Shown piece after piece: positions 1-10,070 of a stretch of DNA of 64,000 nucleotides. This DNA is from Helichrysum umbraculigerum. Taxonomy: Eukaryota > Streptophyta > Magnoliopsida > Asterales > Asteraceae. A program made the translations under genes and the position numbers. The stretch spans positions 129,001 to 193,000 of the forward strand of contig CATIUR010000001.1 of assembly GCA_949592205.1 (NCBI GenBank), read 5' to 3'. The notes below the pieces were generated by a model that saw only the letters and a list, made by a program, of their open reading frames with translations, ran no database searches and was not told the origin of the DNA. The stretch's first letter is position 1. Every line of letters starts with the position of its first letter.

Positions 1-1
1 C

Positions 2-1567
2 ACTCTTAGAAGCATATTCTAATTTATTTACATCAAGTCTTATGCTATCTCGTTCACATGTGACCTCAGTAAGTTTCTTAGATAACAACTCAACTTTATC
101 TTTAAAATTGTCTCTCTCCCACCTAGCATATTCAATGTCATATTTAAACTGTGTTGCATTGACTTCATATGCCTTTATTTGATTTTCCAGATTTTCAATG
201 ACTGCTATGGTGTGTTTACTTTTGATTTCCCATTGTTTTAGTTCCTCACACACTTTTATATTATGATCCCTGTGGTGTTTAACAGTTTGTTTACAGACAG
301 CAGAACATAATTTATTTTGTACCTCAGTAGGAATTTCTGACTTTTTATCAGATTCTGCAATGGACATGAGACATTGGTTCTTCACCACATGTTCTTCTTG
401 ATCACTCCAGTCCCATCCACAGCCATCCATAGACACCAAAGCATTTGCTGAAGCACTCTGAATTGGAATGTTTCTTGTTTGTGTTCCATTGCTTCCAGAT
501 CTCTGACCATTACCATTCTGCTCTTGCCTAGGGTTTCTGCATTCTCTGGCAAAGTGTCCCATCTTGTGACAGTTGAAACACTCAATCTTGCTCTTATCAA
601 ACCAATTTGCATCATTCCTCTTGTATGCAAAGTTGTTCCTACCAGTCCTCTGCATGAACCTTTTTGCTCTTTGAGTAATCAATGCAATCTGCCACTTAAT
701 ATCCATCTCCTCTAAATCTTCACCATCAAATTGTTCCAGATCTTCATTAGTAAGTGAAGAATTCACATTACTTGCAAAGAAGTATTCAAATATCTGATCA
801 TTTGAACTATTTGATGATGATCCTGCTCCTCCTGAAACATAAGTAGAACCCATTTGACTTGATTCTACCTTTGTTCCAGCCATAGACATAAAAGCAGCAT
901 TGTGACTATACCCAGTTGCTTGCTTCTTATTTTCAACCTCAGACTCAAAATTCCTCAGATCATTGTATATATCTTCTAATTCCTTAACTTCAATATCTGA
1001 ACTCTGCCTCAATCCAACAGTGTAGATTGTCCATTCATCACCTAATGATCTTAAGAACTTTCTGTTAAGATCTTCTTTGTCAATCTTAACCTTGTGATTT
1101 TCCAATTCTCCAACTAATTTAGTAAACCTATCAAAGGTTTGAGTTAGAGTTTCAGTTTTCACATGGCTAAAATTTTCAAATTGTTGCTTTAACAGAGATC
1201 TTTTGTTCTTTTTGGTGTTATCATTACCACCAAACCTCTTCTCAATTGCCTCCATTAGTACCTTGGGATCCTCACAAGAATCAAATCTGCTCTGATGCTC
1301 ATTAGGAATGGATAGCAACAGAGTACTAAGAGCCTTGTACTCAGTGGATCTGATCTTTCTCTCTGCATCAGATGTTGGTGGTGGTCTTGGCTGCTTTACA
1401 CCATCACCATCAAGTGTTACTGGAATACCATTAACAACAACTTCCCACATCTGATAATCTGTGAGAAGCATGTATTGCCTGATTCTGACCTTCCATAGGT
1501 CAAACTCATCAGGTTTGAGCATTGGTATCTTTGTTGCTTGAATTCCTTCATTCCCTTCAGTAGCCAT
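2..1567 (-). CDS. Copia Gag(-Pol) polyprotein, N-terminal 522 codons
   Basis: A continuous reading frame of 522 codons starts at the ATG at 1567 (MATEGNEG...) and is still open at the window edge. Residues about 10-60 contain the FDLWKVRIRQYML-type start of a Copia Gag, followed by a UBN2-like region with EYKALSTLLLSIP and an AIEKRFGG motif. A CCHC zinc knuckle of form C-X2-C-X4-H-X4-C (CFNCHKMGHFAREC) lies at about residues 328-341 (bases near 538-579). The region after the knuckle is charged and coiled-coil-like. Protease, integrase and RT would follow to the left and are not in view. Gag packages element RNA into cytoplasmic virus-like particles. The start is supported by the leader and PBS just upstream and by homology to Copia Gag N-termini. 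No stop or frameshift was seen. Confidence 0.88.
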   Translation of the reverse strand, partial: MATEGNEGIQATKIPMLKPDEFDLWKVRIRQYMLLTDYQMWEVVVNGIPVTLDGDGVKQPRPPPTSDAERKIRSTEYKALSTLLLSIPNEHQSRFDSCEDPKVLMEAIEKRFGGNDNTKKNKRSLLKQQFENFSHVKTETLTQTFDRFTKLVGELENHKVKIDKEDLNRKFLRSLGDEWTIYTVGLRQSSDIEVKELEDIYNDLRNFESEVENKKQATGYSHNAAFMSMAGTKVESSQMGSTYVSGGAGSSSNSSNDQIFEYFFASNVNSSLTNEDLEQFDGEDLEEMDIKWQIALITQRAKRFMQRTGRNNFAYKRNDANWFDKSKIECFNCHKMGHFARECRNPRQEQNGNGQRSGSNGTQTRNIPIQSASANALVSMDGCGWDWSDQEEHVVKNQCLMSIAESDKKSEIPTEVQNKLCSAVCKQTVKHHRDHNIKVCEELKQWEIKSKHTIAVIENLENQIKAYEVNATQFKYDIEYARWERDNFKDKVELLSKKLTEVTCERDSIRLDVNKLEYASKS

Positions 1568-1650
1568 TGAAATCAAAACTTAATATAAAAACTAAACCTC
1601 AAATACTAATACGAATAATCCCAGATCTTCCGGTCTTCAAAGCTTCACAA

Positions 1651-1662
1651 GCTCTGATACCA
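1651..1662 (-). promoter_or_regulatory. Primer binding site of E1 (tRNA-iMet)
   Basis: The minus strand reads TGGTATCAGAGC, complementary to the 3' end of plant initiator tRNA-Met, three bases inside the LTR end at 1666. This is the priming site for minus-strand cDNA. Confidence 0.9.
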
Positions 1663-1914
1663 CTTTGTTAGTCCCTGTTTAACTTAATAAACAATCGTAT
1701 ATAATAAGCCTTGAATGTATTATTGAGAAGTTGCGGAATCACACTCAATAATATTAAGAAGATCTATGAATATGAATTAATATGATGAACACAATAATAT
1801 ACTGAAAGCTTCAATCTTATTAATGATATAAGATGAATACACTAGACGTATTAGGGTTACAGAAAAACCTTGAAGCTGCGCAAAACGTTAACCTATCTAG
1901 GTCTAAAGGATCTC

Positions 1915-1923
1915 TATTTATAA
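1915..1923 (-). promoter_or_regulatory. TATA box of E1 LTR
   Basis: The minus strand reads TTATAAATAGAG, a strong plant TATA element, about 80 bp downstream of the U3 motif array. Transcription of E1 would start about 30 bp further on, near 1885. Confidence 0.65.
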
Positions 1924-2004
1924 CACATAGAGTCCTATACAATCTCCTACGAATATGGAATAAAATAACTTCCATAACCGACTCATACGTATCACAAAAT
2001 CATA

Positions 2005-2345
2005 AACAGTTGTAACTACCATTATGAAGTAAACAGTTGTGACTATTACACATTCAGTGGTAACTGCTTCAATTGTAATATAAGACTAAGTACAAATATA
2101 TAATCAGTGTTAACTGCTACATATATAACTAACAGTTACAGATACATAAGCAGTTTTAACTACTTACAGACACATAACTATCAGTTGAAATCTATCTTCA
2201 ATCAGTTGTAACACTCGTCTTCTCTTCAGTCTTCTTCTATCAGTTGTAGCTTTGTAAAGACAGTTGTAACCTTTATCATAAACAGTTTTAATCACTTGTA
2301 CTCTGTCTTCTCTTTAACTTCAAATCAGAAACAGTTTTGACCCAA
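2005..2345. promoter_or_regulatory. Array of about 12 CAGTTG/CAGTTTTAAC motifs in E1 U3
   Basis: About twelve related copies of CAGTTGTAAC, CAGTTTTAAC, CAGTGGTAACTG and CAGTGTTAACTG lie at irregular 20-50 bp spacing, all upstream of the TATA box. CNGTTR is the core of the plant R2R3-MYB site. Several copies are also short inverted repeats (CAGT...ACTG). The tobacco Tto1 Copia LTR is known to be activated through MYB-bound repeats, so a MYB-responsive enhancer is a reasonable inference. Confidence 0.55.
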
Positions 2346-2347
2346 CA

Positions 2348-2843
2348 CATACGTAATTTAGAACCGGAACTAAATAAGTAGGGTCCTAGTGTTTACACCT
2401 AAGTTTATTTGCCCGTTAGCTAAATGTGTCCCCAATAATCATCATTCCAACAATACGCTATCCTAAATCATGGTGAACCACGTCTTTGTTATCTTTAAGT
2501 GTTATATATCTGCTAGCCTCCCTTTACTTTTATGCTTTCTTAGTTTTAGTAGTTTAAATAGATAAAACCCCAAAAACAATTACCTTTCAATCATTCAAAA
2601 CCCTAGCTTAATTACTAAGTTGTCAGAATTAACTATGTTTCAATTCTACCGTCGTCAGGAACGAACCTGGATCATCCTTACCGCATACTCATACCAGGTA
2701 TTCATACCCAGTATTAGTAAGTAGGACGGAGATTTAGGCTCCCCCGACATTTATAAACTTAAAACCACCACTGGTGCTGCGCCTAGCGGAAAGGTCTGCA
2801 ACGACGGGAAGCGATTCCTGAACCGACCGCTGGGTGCGCATCA
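2348..2843 (+). repeat. 3' end of the 5' LTR of element F
   Basis: This matches 28016-28069 joined to 41414-41849 with about 13 mismatches, and ends GTGCGCATCA. The upstream part of this LTR was separated by the E1 insertion. Confidence 0.8.
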
Positions 2844-2849
2844 GGTTTT

Positions 2850-2867
2850 TGGCACTGCTGCCGGGGA
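2850..2867 (+). promoter_or_regulatory. Primer binding site of F (tRNA-Asp type)
   Basis: TGGCACTGCTGCCGGGGA matches the tRNA-Asp-complementary PBS of Athila/Tat Gypsy elements (TGGCGCCGTTGCCGGGGA) at 15 of 18 bases. It sits 6 bp inside the LTR end. Confidence 0.7.
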
Positions 2868-3167
2868 CGATAATACGATACGGAGCCTATTTAGACAAAT
2901 TTAGTTTTTAAGCGATCATTTTGGACTTGCATTCACCTTCCTTGTCAGAAGTTACTTTCAGCCCGTAGATTAGCGTAGATTAGATTAGCTTAGCTAAGTT
3001 TAGATTAAAACCCTTTCTCACCTCAAATATAATTCTTAAGCCTTCTTCTAATGTCGTCTTTACTAAACACATGGGTAGAAACAATAAAAGATCAAGTGCA
3101 AAGTCTCGCTTAAATATTTCAAATTGGATGTAGGATATGTGATGTTCCCCACTTTGATGGAGAATGT

Positions 3168-4310
3168 GTGGGACATATGATGTTAGGCATAGAAAATTTA
3201 GAATCTCAATCAAACTTCTATAGCCCCAATCAACATCAATATCAATCCTTATCACTCAACCCACACTCATCTTACCCTGTTTTTGAACCACAACCGAATG
3301 AGAATTCTGACTTGAGAGATACGCCCTTAACCTTTCTGAATACTATTTTCTCACCTCCTTTTAACCCACGCGGACAAATGCTTAGACACAACACTGATAT
3401 CATAAATGAACAACAAGAAAACTTCCAAGTGGATAATAGGAATCAAGTTAGACCCAACTATAGGCTACAGGGAGATGAAAGGAACACACACACCACATCT
3501 AATTCACTCAACATAGACTTGCACCCTCATGAGTTTGGTTACATCCCTCCTTTACCTACACAACCTTCTGAATCCTCACTTCCACCCATTCTTAACCTAT
3601 CATCATCTGAGACCAACGAAGAGTTCGCCTTAGAAGAACTTTCCGAGCCACTGCAACTTGAAACTTCCGGCCGGAGCGACGAGTATGACGAGGTAGACGA
3701 GGAGCTAGAAATGGACAACCCGGAGAAGGATATCTACACAGAAGACTCAGCTTTAGAAGGACTGGAGGAATACGCACCAACTCTAAGCAGTGGTCTCATC
3801 CTGAATCAAACCAACATGGTTGATACTATCCCACAACTAGTTGTGGTTGATTATATCCCACATGACCTTTCGGGTGAATCACCCCTTGATCAACCTTCTA
3901 CCCAAGTTGTCGATGAGAATGTTGTTACAAGATTGGAGACGTTAATGGACTCTGTCCCACCTCCATGCCCAATGTACAACATTATCATCGAATCAAAGAC
4001 CATAGGAAGTAAGGTGGGTTATGCATCATGGTCTCCCTACAAATCAACTCTCCACCACATTATGATGTATACGTCTAGGAGAAGTAAGGACCCCATTGAC
4101 CAACTCATTCTGCCCATCCAACTTAAGAAGGTAATAGAAGTTGAGAGATTTGCTATACCTCTGGTAAATCAATTCCCTCACTTTGAACCATCTCCTCATA
4201 TTGGACATACCCTGGCCTTAACATGCTTTAAATTCTTAGGTATGTATCAATATTATCCATTGTGTCTACTGATGGATGCAAGGAAGCCGCTAGGATTACA
4301 TGATAAATAG
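3168..4310 (+). CDS. 380-aa ORF of element F, function unknown
   Basis: This is the only long ORF in element F. The protein begins MGHMMLGIENLESQ and is low-complexity and polar (Gln, Asn, Ser, Pro) over residues 1-150. Residues about 160-220 form a strongly acidic stretch (EEFALEELSEPLQLETS..., EYDEVDEELEMDNPEKD). A more hydrophobic C-terminal third carries SWSPYKSTLHHIMMYTSRR. I see no CCHC knuckle, protease D-T-G, RT or integrase motif. The start is uncertain: Met-4 and Met-5 are possible alternatives. It is followed at about 4347 by CTTCTCGGGAGGCAACCCG, which I associate from memory with non-coding parts of plant Gypsy elements. It may be an ORF peculiar to this LARD family, or a decayed gag with no recognisable motif. 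Confidence 0.4.
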   Translation: MGHMMLGIENLESQSNFYSPNQHQYQSLSLNPHSSYPVFEPQPNENSDLRDTPLTFLNTIFSPPFNPRGQMLRHNTDIINEQQENFQVDNRNQVRPNYRLQGDERNTHTTSNSLNIDLHPHEFGYIPPLPTQPSESSLPPILNLSSSETNEEFALEELSEPLQLETSGRSDEYDEVDEELEMDNPEKDIYTEDSALEGLEEYAPTLSSGLILNQTNMVDTIPQLVVVDYIPHDLSGESPLDQPSTQVVDENVVTRLETLMDSVPPPCPMYNIIIESKTIGSKVGYASWSPYKSTLHHIMMYTSRRSKDPIDQLILPIQLKKVIEVERFAIPLVNQFPHFEPSPHIGHTLALTCFKFLGMYQYYPLCLLMDARKPLGLHDK

Positions 4311-6912
4311 TGCTAGAGTCAAGCTAGTGACTCAAACAAAAACAAGCGCTTCTCGGGAGGCAACCCGTGTCTAACGTAGTTTTAATAGTAGTAATCATAA
4401 TAGTAGTTAAGTTAGGATAAGTAGTATGCTAACCTGAATAAGTAGCAAATGAAACCCTAAATTGCATGTTCAAAGTTTTATTCATTTTTATGAACAATAA
4501 GGATGATTTTTCAAAATAAACTTCAAAACTTTTGTCAAAACCTTCAAAACTTTCTTCTCCCACTTGTTTGAACTTTATTGCAATATTAACTTTTGCCATT
4601 ATTTAAAAATTCTTAAATATCCTTTCACGTGCAAACATGGGATTAGCAACCTTAGTAATCTTACACTACCCACTCTCATATTTCGAGCATTTGAGGTACT
4701 TACATATATTTCTGTGAACATACATAAAAGATCTTTAAATAGTTTATCTGATAACATGATTTGTATGTCAATATGTGTATTATGCTCAAACTCGTTTAAA
4801 AATATGTGTTGTGGACATATTTATACTTGGTTGCCTAATTCAATTGCTCGTATTCCCATATCTGTTGTTTGTAGTGAAATTATAGGCAACTAACACTTAT
4901 ATGTGTGAGATTAAACTCTAAGTCATACACTGGTTTGTCTCTTCAAAATACTCACTTTGATAGGTCCTTTACAAACCAGTGAATCTGTGATTTGGAGAAT
5001 GATCACTTGTTTGTTAGATCATGCTTGTTTATTCTATTAAACAGGGACTGAAGCCTATGGATGAAGAACTTTTGAGTACAATGGAAAGAAGAAAAGGGGA
5101 GCTTACAAGTTCATTAAATGAGGAAACTTTAGAGCATTGCTTTTTGGGAGAAGAGATGGCTCTTTTAGACACGTAGATGACCACTTTCTAGTTGTCTATA
5201 ACTAGGTCATCGAGTAGATCACATCAAGTTTCATCATATGTTTCACATCCTAGAACCATGCTTTACAATTTCCTTGGCTGCTAACATGGTGTTACATGGA
5301 ACCCAAAATCATCACTACCATCCACCATCACCATATCCACCTACATCACCATCCGGGACCATTTGTTCACCATGTAACCAGGAATGAATACAGAATATAT
5401 GGGATGTAAGCTAGAGATCTCTTCCGATAAGAACAACATCAACTTCATTTCATCAGTTCATCGGAGAAGATATCGGTGATAAAGATTTATGGTCGTCAGA
5501 TTCAGCACTTTAGGATCATCTTGAGCAATTAAACTACATCAACAGCACTTGATGATTAAGATCCCCGTCCATTATCTCCACCCAACGTATGGTGTATATC
5601 TTGGTTGATTCTGCCTATATCCGAAGGAAGACATCACTTCGGTTCACTTTCTACAATCTATCCTTTTGGTCTTAGTTACTTTTCGTGGAGAAGTTAGTAG
5701 AAGGATTGAATGAAGAATATGCCCAAGTGAGCTCGAGTGCACTTCATGAAGATTGACTTTGATCAAGCAGAGACACTGCTGTCAACTCAGTCTACTTTTT
5801 AGATCCTCAGCTCACCTATCTGTCGGCATTTTTTGAGGTTGCAAATGAAATATGAAGCAAAGAGATGACGAATGTTCATGAAGAAATTGCATTTTGCAAT
5901 GAGCCAGCTAAAGAAATTCCAGCTATCGGCAGACTGCAGCTTCTTTCTTAAAACCATCTCTTGCCTCTATCGTAGGGGAGTTACTTTCTATACCTTTTAT
6001 CTGATTTTGAAATTCCTCGTATCATTACCATATATCCTATATGCCTAAATTCTAAGTGTGGGATTCCATCTCACCATTTTTCAAAACACTTAAAATTGTT
6101 CCACTGTTTCAAACCCTAAGTGTGGGATTTTCCCTCAAAAGAAAATCCTCCATCTTAGCAATGAACATTGAGGACAATGTTATTTTAAGTGTGGGATACA
6201 CGGTATATAATACCGCAAGATTATATTTGCCTGTCCAAAGTAATACCTCCGTTTTCATTCAAAATTTTCAAAATTTTTTGCAAAACCAACCTTAAAGGTT
6301 GAGATTTTAATCAACAAAACATTCGAAAACCCAACCTCGACGATGTCCGACATTCATTCGGTTGATTTCGAATGATTTTCAAAAGATTTTAGACTTAGAA
6401 GATTCCTTCAAAGAAATGAACTTTCTATCAAATTAAATAAGTTGCTTTGGAAAGTAAGATACGGCAAAAATAAGAACGTATCTTAAACTAAAATTGAGAA
6501 ATCCTCTAGGCATCGCATGACTTGGTGCATTATACCCCCATTTGTTGTGAGGTATTTGAGCCCATTATAAGCATTCATTTTTAATGCTTCACTTTCATTT
6601 CGGAGTGTGCGCCGATGCATGTGTCTTTGAATTAGAACTAGCTCCTGTAATGCGTTTCGAGACCATACCAATGAGTGCCGTACGCGGTATATGTGCGATT
6701 AGAGGATCTTGGCATTTATTAGGATTAACCCCTTTCTTTCATATCTTTTCAAGTCAACCCTTCCAACTTTCTTTTTAAGATTGTTAACGATCCGATTAGA
6801 AAACCCTTTGCGCCTTAGCCATTTCATTTCAAAACCACAAAACCCTAAAACTTCCCCACTACACAACACTTTCCCACAAACACCATTCCAGCTCGTGAAC
6901 TTCATAAGGTTA
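4311..6912 (+). other. Non-coding internal region of F
   Basis: No convincing coding region is seen; the short ORFs lack domain signatures. The polypurine-like motif TAAGTGTGGGAT recurs near 6053, 6118 and 6188, and again at 26013 just before the 3' LTR. The segment ends at the GGTTA (6908-6912) that is the target-site duplication of element B. Confidence 0.6.
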
Positions 6913-7639
6913 TGTAACATCCCAAAGACTAAAAGTAATATTGGGAATAAAGTAATATTAAACACCCCAATATTTGAGGTATTATTTTAGTGTATCCAGA
7001 ATTATACATCTTTTGAATTAATATTAACTAAATAATAAGATATAATAGAAAACGTATGTCGGTTTTAAAGTTCCAGACAATGATAATCACGGGAATAAAA
7101 TTAATACAAATATATCTGTTATTATCTATACGTGTACGTATCATATGTATTATTCCAGAAAACAAATCCAGAGGCTTCACAAATGAAGAAAAATCGCTAG
7201 AACCCTAACCCTAAATCAAATTCACTTTCAAAACATGATATCAAAGCAAAGAGACTCGAATTCAACAAGGATTAAGCATCTTGAAAACAAGGTAATCATG
7301 ATTCTCTTCTAAATTCGAATTTAAAATTAGGGTTCATGGGAATTTCGAATTTTATGAAGTATTAATGGATTTTAATACGAAATTAAGCTTGAAATATGTT
7401 GAATTGGATTTAGTAAAGCTTATTAGTGATTAAATTAACACTAGAACGAATTAAAAATCAAGAATCTTGAATTGTGTTCTTGGGGTTTTGATGAAATAAT
7501 GGATTATTGAAATATAAGGTTAGTAATCAAGTGGGTTTTGATGAATTAGTTGAATTAGTTGAATTATATGATTTGTAATCAAGAAAGTTTGATCATAGTG
7601 ATATGATTTGGTGTAAATACACCTTAATTAGTGATTATA
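6913..7639 (+). repeat. 5' LTR of B, first part
   Basis: Starts TGTAACATCCC and matches 23058-23784. It is interrupted at 7639/7640 by element A. It contains a short inverted repeat AATATTGGG...CCCAATATT (about 6939-6974) and a telo-box-like ACCCTAACCCTAAA near 7201. Confidence 0.9.
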
Positions 7640-8206
7640 TGTAACACCCCCGAAATTCACTGTTTTGCGGAAGCATACATGGGTGTTACTAATCAATATA
7701 CCAAGCACAAGATATACAGCAAACGACCTCTAAATGAGACGTTTTGTAAATTAGTTACATTTCATAGATATAATGTTTGAAAACTTAGTGTTTTCGTATA
7801 CAAAATGTAGTTTCCCCTAGAGTCCACGCGTATAGCGGGAGATTCTATTACATAATCGTAATATACAAAAGATAATGCTAAGAATCTCCGTTAATGCAGT
7901 TGTGTTGAAATCATGCGACTCTAGCTAAAATCCTGGAGTAATCCTACTCCATCCGGGTACCTGAGAAAACATGCTAAAAAGTGTCAACCAAAAAGGTTGG
8001 TGAATCTCACAGGTTTGTAAATAATATCGGCTTTGAACACGAGGTTTCATTAGTAGTGCCCGTAGGCGTAAAATCAGCCATTGCAATCCAGCAATCGTAA
8101 AATCAGTATTTGCAATCCAGCAAATGTAAATAAATAAGTTTATACCGTTGCCATGAGGCTCATAATCGAAGCTTAACCCGTAAATAATATGTTTGCTCCC
8201 GTGACA

Positions 8207-8326
8207 TGCTCGTAAGTGAGCAAGCATCAGTAACGAATAAGTTGTCACCCGTTTATACGTGTAAATCGGTACGTGGCAGCGCTACTGCCCCGGGTGGGGA
8301 GGGTCATTTCCCTAATGGATCCATTA
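8207..8326 (-). other. Stem-loop cluster in A LTR (perfect palindrome plus two hairpins)
   Basis: TAATGGATCCATTA (8313-8326) is a perfect palindrome. GGCAG-CGCTA-CTGCC (8275-8289) and TGCTC...GAGCA (8207-8222) form hairpins. The same three positions carry pairing but different bases in elements C, D and I (and the palindrome in H). Identical copies lie at 16577-16590 and 16539-16553 in the other LTR of A. Confidence 0.6.
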
Positions 8327-8889
8327 ACTACTGTTCGCGCTTAAGTCCATAACTAACGATATATGATGGAGAGACTTCTGTAAATGGTAATTAACTCATG
8401 CAATTCCGTTTGGTATAGAAATCAGTTTAGTACTTGTGTTCAGGAAAAATCAGTAGCATGTATCTCCCCCAATAAGATAAAGCAGTAAAAGTGGGGCCGT
8501 AAGACTCACCTGAGTCTTTGCAAGTACGTTTATATCAATAAACGAGTAAGTAATATCAACTGTAGGTTCTCCGAACCCGAAACCTTCAAATGCCTAATCA
8601 TATAAAGTTAAGTAAGTAGATGTCTCGCAAGACCATCTAGGCTAGTTGTTTACACAACTCATTATGTCCAAGTGTTTGTTTAGTAATCCGTTTGTAGTTT
8701 GAAAACAAATATGGCCCGTTGGTGACGGTTGGTAATAATGATTCAAAGTGTCATCATTTATAACGCAATTTAGTGTAATTGTAATAGAAAGTATGTTCTA
8801 TGACGTTTGTTAAGTCGTATGACATAAGTATTTGAAGTTGTGTAAGTTCGACACTTAGTAAAAATCTGACTTTTCAAGGTTCTGGTTTG

Positions 8890-9180
8890 TGCGACGTAGC
8901 ATGCGACGTAGCATGCGACGTAGGGTGCGACGTAGGGAGGTACGTCGCATGATGCGACCTTCGCAAATCAATGCGACGTAGATTCGGTTTGCGACGTAAA
9001 AGTCTACGTCGCTATGTGCGACGTCCGCAAGTTAATGCGACGTAATAGGCTGCGTCGCTAGTGCGACGTTGGGATATTTGTGCGACGTAGGCCGCGACGT
9101 CGCTAAATGCGACGTTGGCCACAAAATGCGACGTTTTGAGCTACGTCGCAGATAGTCCAGCGTCTCTGCGACGTAGCGGT
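8890..9180. repeat. GCGACGT palindromic-motif array in A LTR
   Basis: About twenty copies of GCGACGT or its complement ACGTCGC lie within 290 bp. They include four head-to-tail TGCGACGTAG units at the start and a perfect GCGACGTCGC palindrome. Spacing is irregular. ACGT is the bZIP core and every unit carries two or more CG sites. The copy in the other LTR is at about 17154-17443. Confidence 0.8.
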
Positions 9181-10037
9181 CTGATCGGAATATGGTGGCC
9201 GGAAAATCGGTCGAAAAGCTTCCGTTCGGTCCAAATCTTTTACCCAACCCATTTTTGGACATTTTAAGCATATATAAACTATAAAAACGTAAAAATGAGT
9301 AAAAACGGAGAGTTTCGGGTTTTGTCGGAAACTTACGAAATGCCGAAATGAAAATCCGGAAAGATAGCGTGATAGATCGTGATGTGGTGGTCGTTTTCTT
9401 CCAAAAGGGTAGTATGTTTCGCGTGCGTTTGGTGGTAGTATTTGCGATTTTAAAGGGTTTGGGTGTTTTGGTGAAAAGAAAGAAAAGATAGAGGTGAGAG
9501 ATAGAAAGAAAAGAGAAATGAGAAAAAGAATGAGTGGGAGGTGGGGTTATCCCCACTTTTCCAGTTCTCGCCCCGCGTTCCGTGTGGTGTTCGTTTCCCC
9601 CGTCGTTTAAACGTTATATCAAGCAGTTATATTTTTAAAAGGTGACGGGAAAATGTTTTAATGAAATACCTTGAAATTAATTATAAAAACATTTGTCGAA
9701 GTATTAAAATTCTTAACTCGCGTTTAATACATATATGTTAAATTATTTAAATTGTCGTCGCGGTATTATAAATAATGTTTGTTCGCTGAGTATTTTATAT
9801 AATAAAATACGTTCTCATTATTTAGGTAAGTTTCTGTCACCAACGTCCAAGTAACTGTGTCGGACTCCGTCCGGTTAATTCGTACGATTAATCCAAATCG
9901 CGTATGTACACACATATATATATAATTCACCTTATATATATACAAATAGAGTCTGCAATTAGTCCTATTACATACTAATTACAACCAGTTACAAGTAATT
10001 AGGCAAAATTAATTATCCTAATTTAGCAGGTGTTACA

Positions 10038-10050
10038 TTCTCCCCTTGTT
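10038..10050 (-). promoter_or_regulatory. Polypurine tract of element A
   Basis: The minus strand reads AACAAGGGGAGAA directly before the 3' LTR at 10037. This is the plus-strand DNA primer site expected in an LTR retrotransposon. Confidence 0.8.
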
Positions 10051-10070
10051 AAAGAAATTTCGTCCCGAAA

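Larger units (their letters stand above)
1..2347 (-). mobile_element. Ty1/Copia LTR retrotransposon E1, 5' part only
   Basis: Read on the minus strand this is the 5' LTR (2347 down to 1666), a tRNA-iMet primer binding site and the start of a gag-pol polyprotein that leaves the window at base 1. The rest of pol and the 3' LTR lie outside. It is inserted into the left LTR of element F: the F sequence resumes at 2348 with CATAC, and the other F LTR has an uninterrupted ACATACTAATTT at 28015-28026. CATAC is therefore the likely TSD, but its partner copy is off-window. The open frame and intact promoter features suggest a fairly young insertion. Confidence 0.9.
1666..2347 (-). repeat. 5' LTR of Copia element E1
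   Basis: The 682-bp LTR starts TGTTGGG at 2347 on the minus strand and ends ACTAACA at 1666. It holds a U3 motif array (about 2005-2345), a TATA box and a short R-U5. Its partner LTR is off-window, so age cannot be estimated. Confidence 0.85.
7640..10037 (-). repeat. 3' LTR of element A
   Basis: This 2398-bp LTR contains, in element orientation, U3, a CT-rich leader (about 9560-9440), a GTAAGT donor-like site (9326-9336), the GCGACGT array (about 9180-8890), a CAGGTGAGT site (8504-8512), the stem-loop cluster (8326-8207) and a terminal hairpin (7689-7641). ORFs inside it (107 and 174 codons) are not supported as genes. Confidence 0.93.

Noticed and set aside
3592..3780. Antisense ORF over F's 380-codon ORF
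   Set aside because: Shadow frame with no start context or domain.
7195..7220. Telomere repeat (ACCCTAACCCTAAA)
   Set aside because: Only two units, present in both B LTRs; better seen as a telo-box in a leader.
7925..8248. 107-codon ORF, repeated identically at 16189-16512
   Set aside because: It lies within A's LTR copies, has no domain, and the repeat is explained by LTR identity.
9032..9556. 174-codon ORF in A's LTR
   Set aside because: The other LTR reads it with a different C-terminus after a one-base change. It spans the CT-rich leader and motif array, so it is not a conserved protein.
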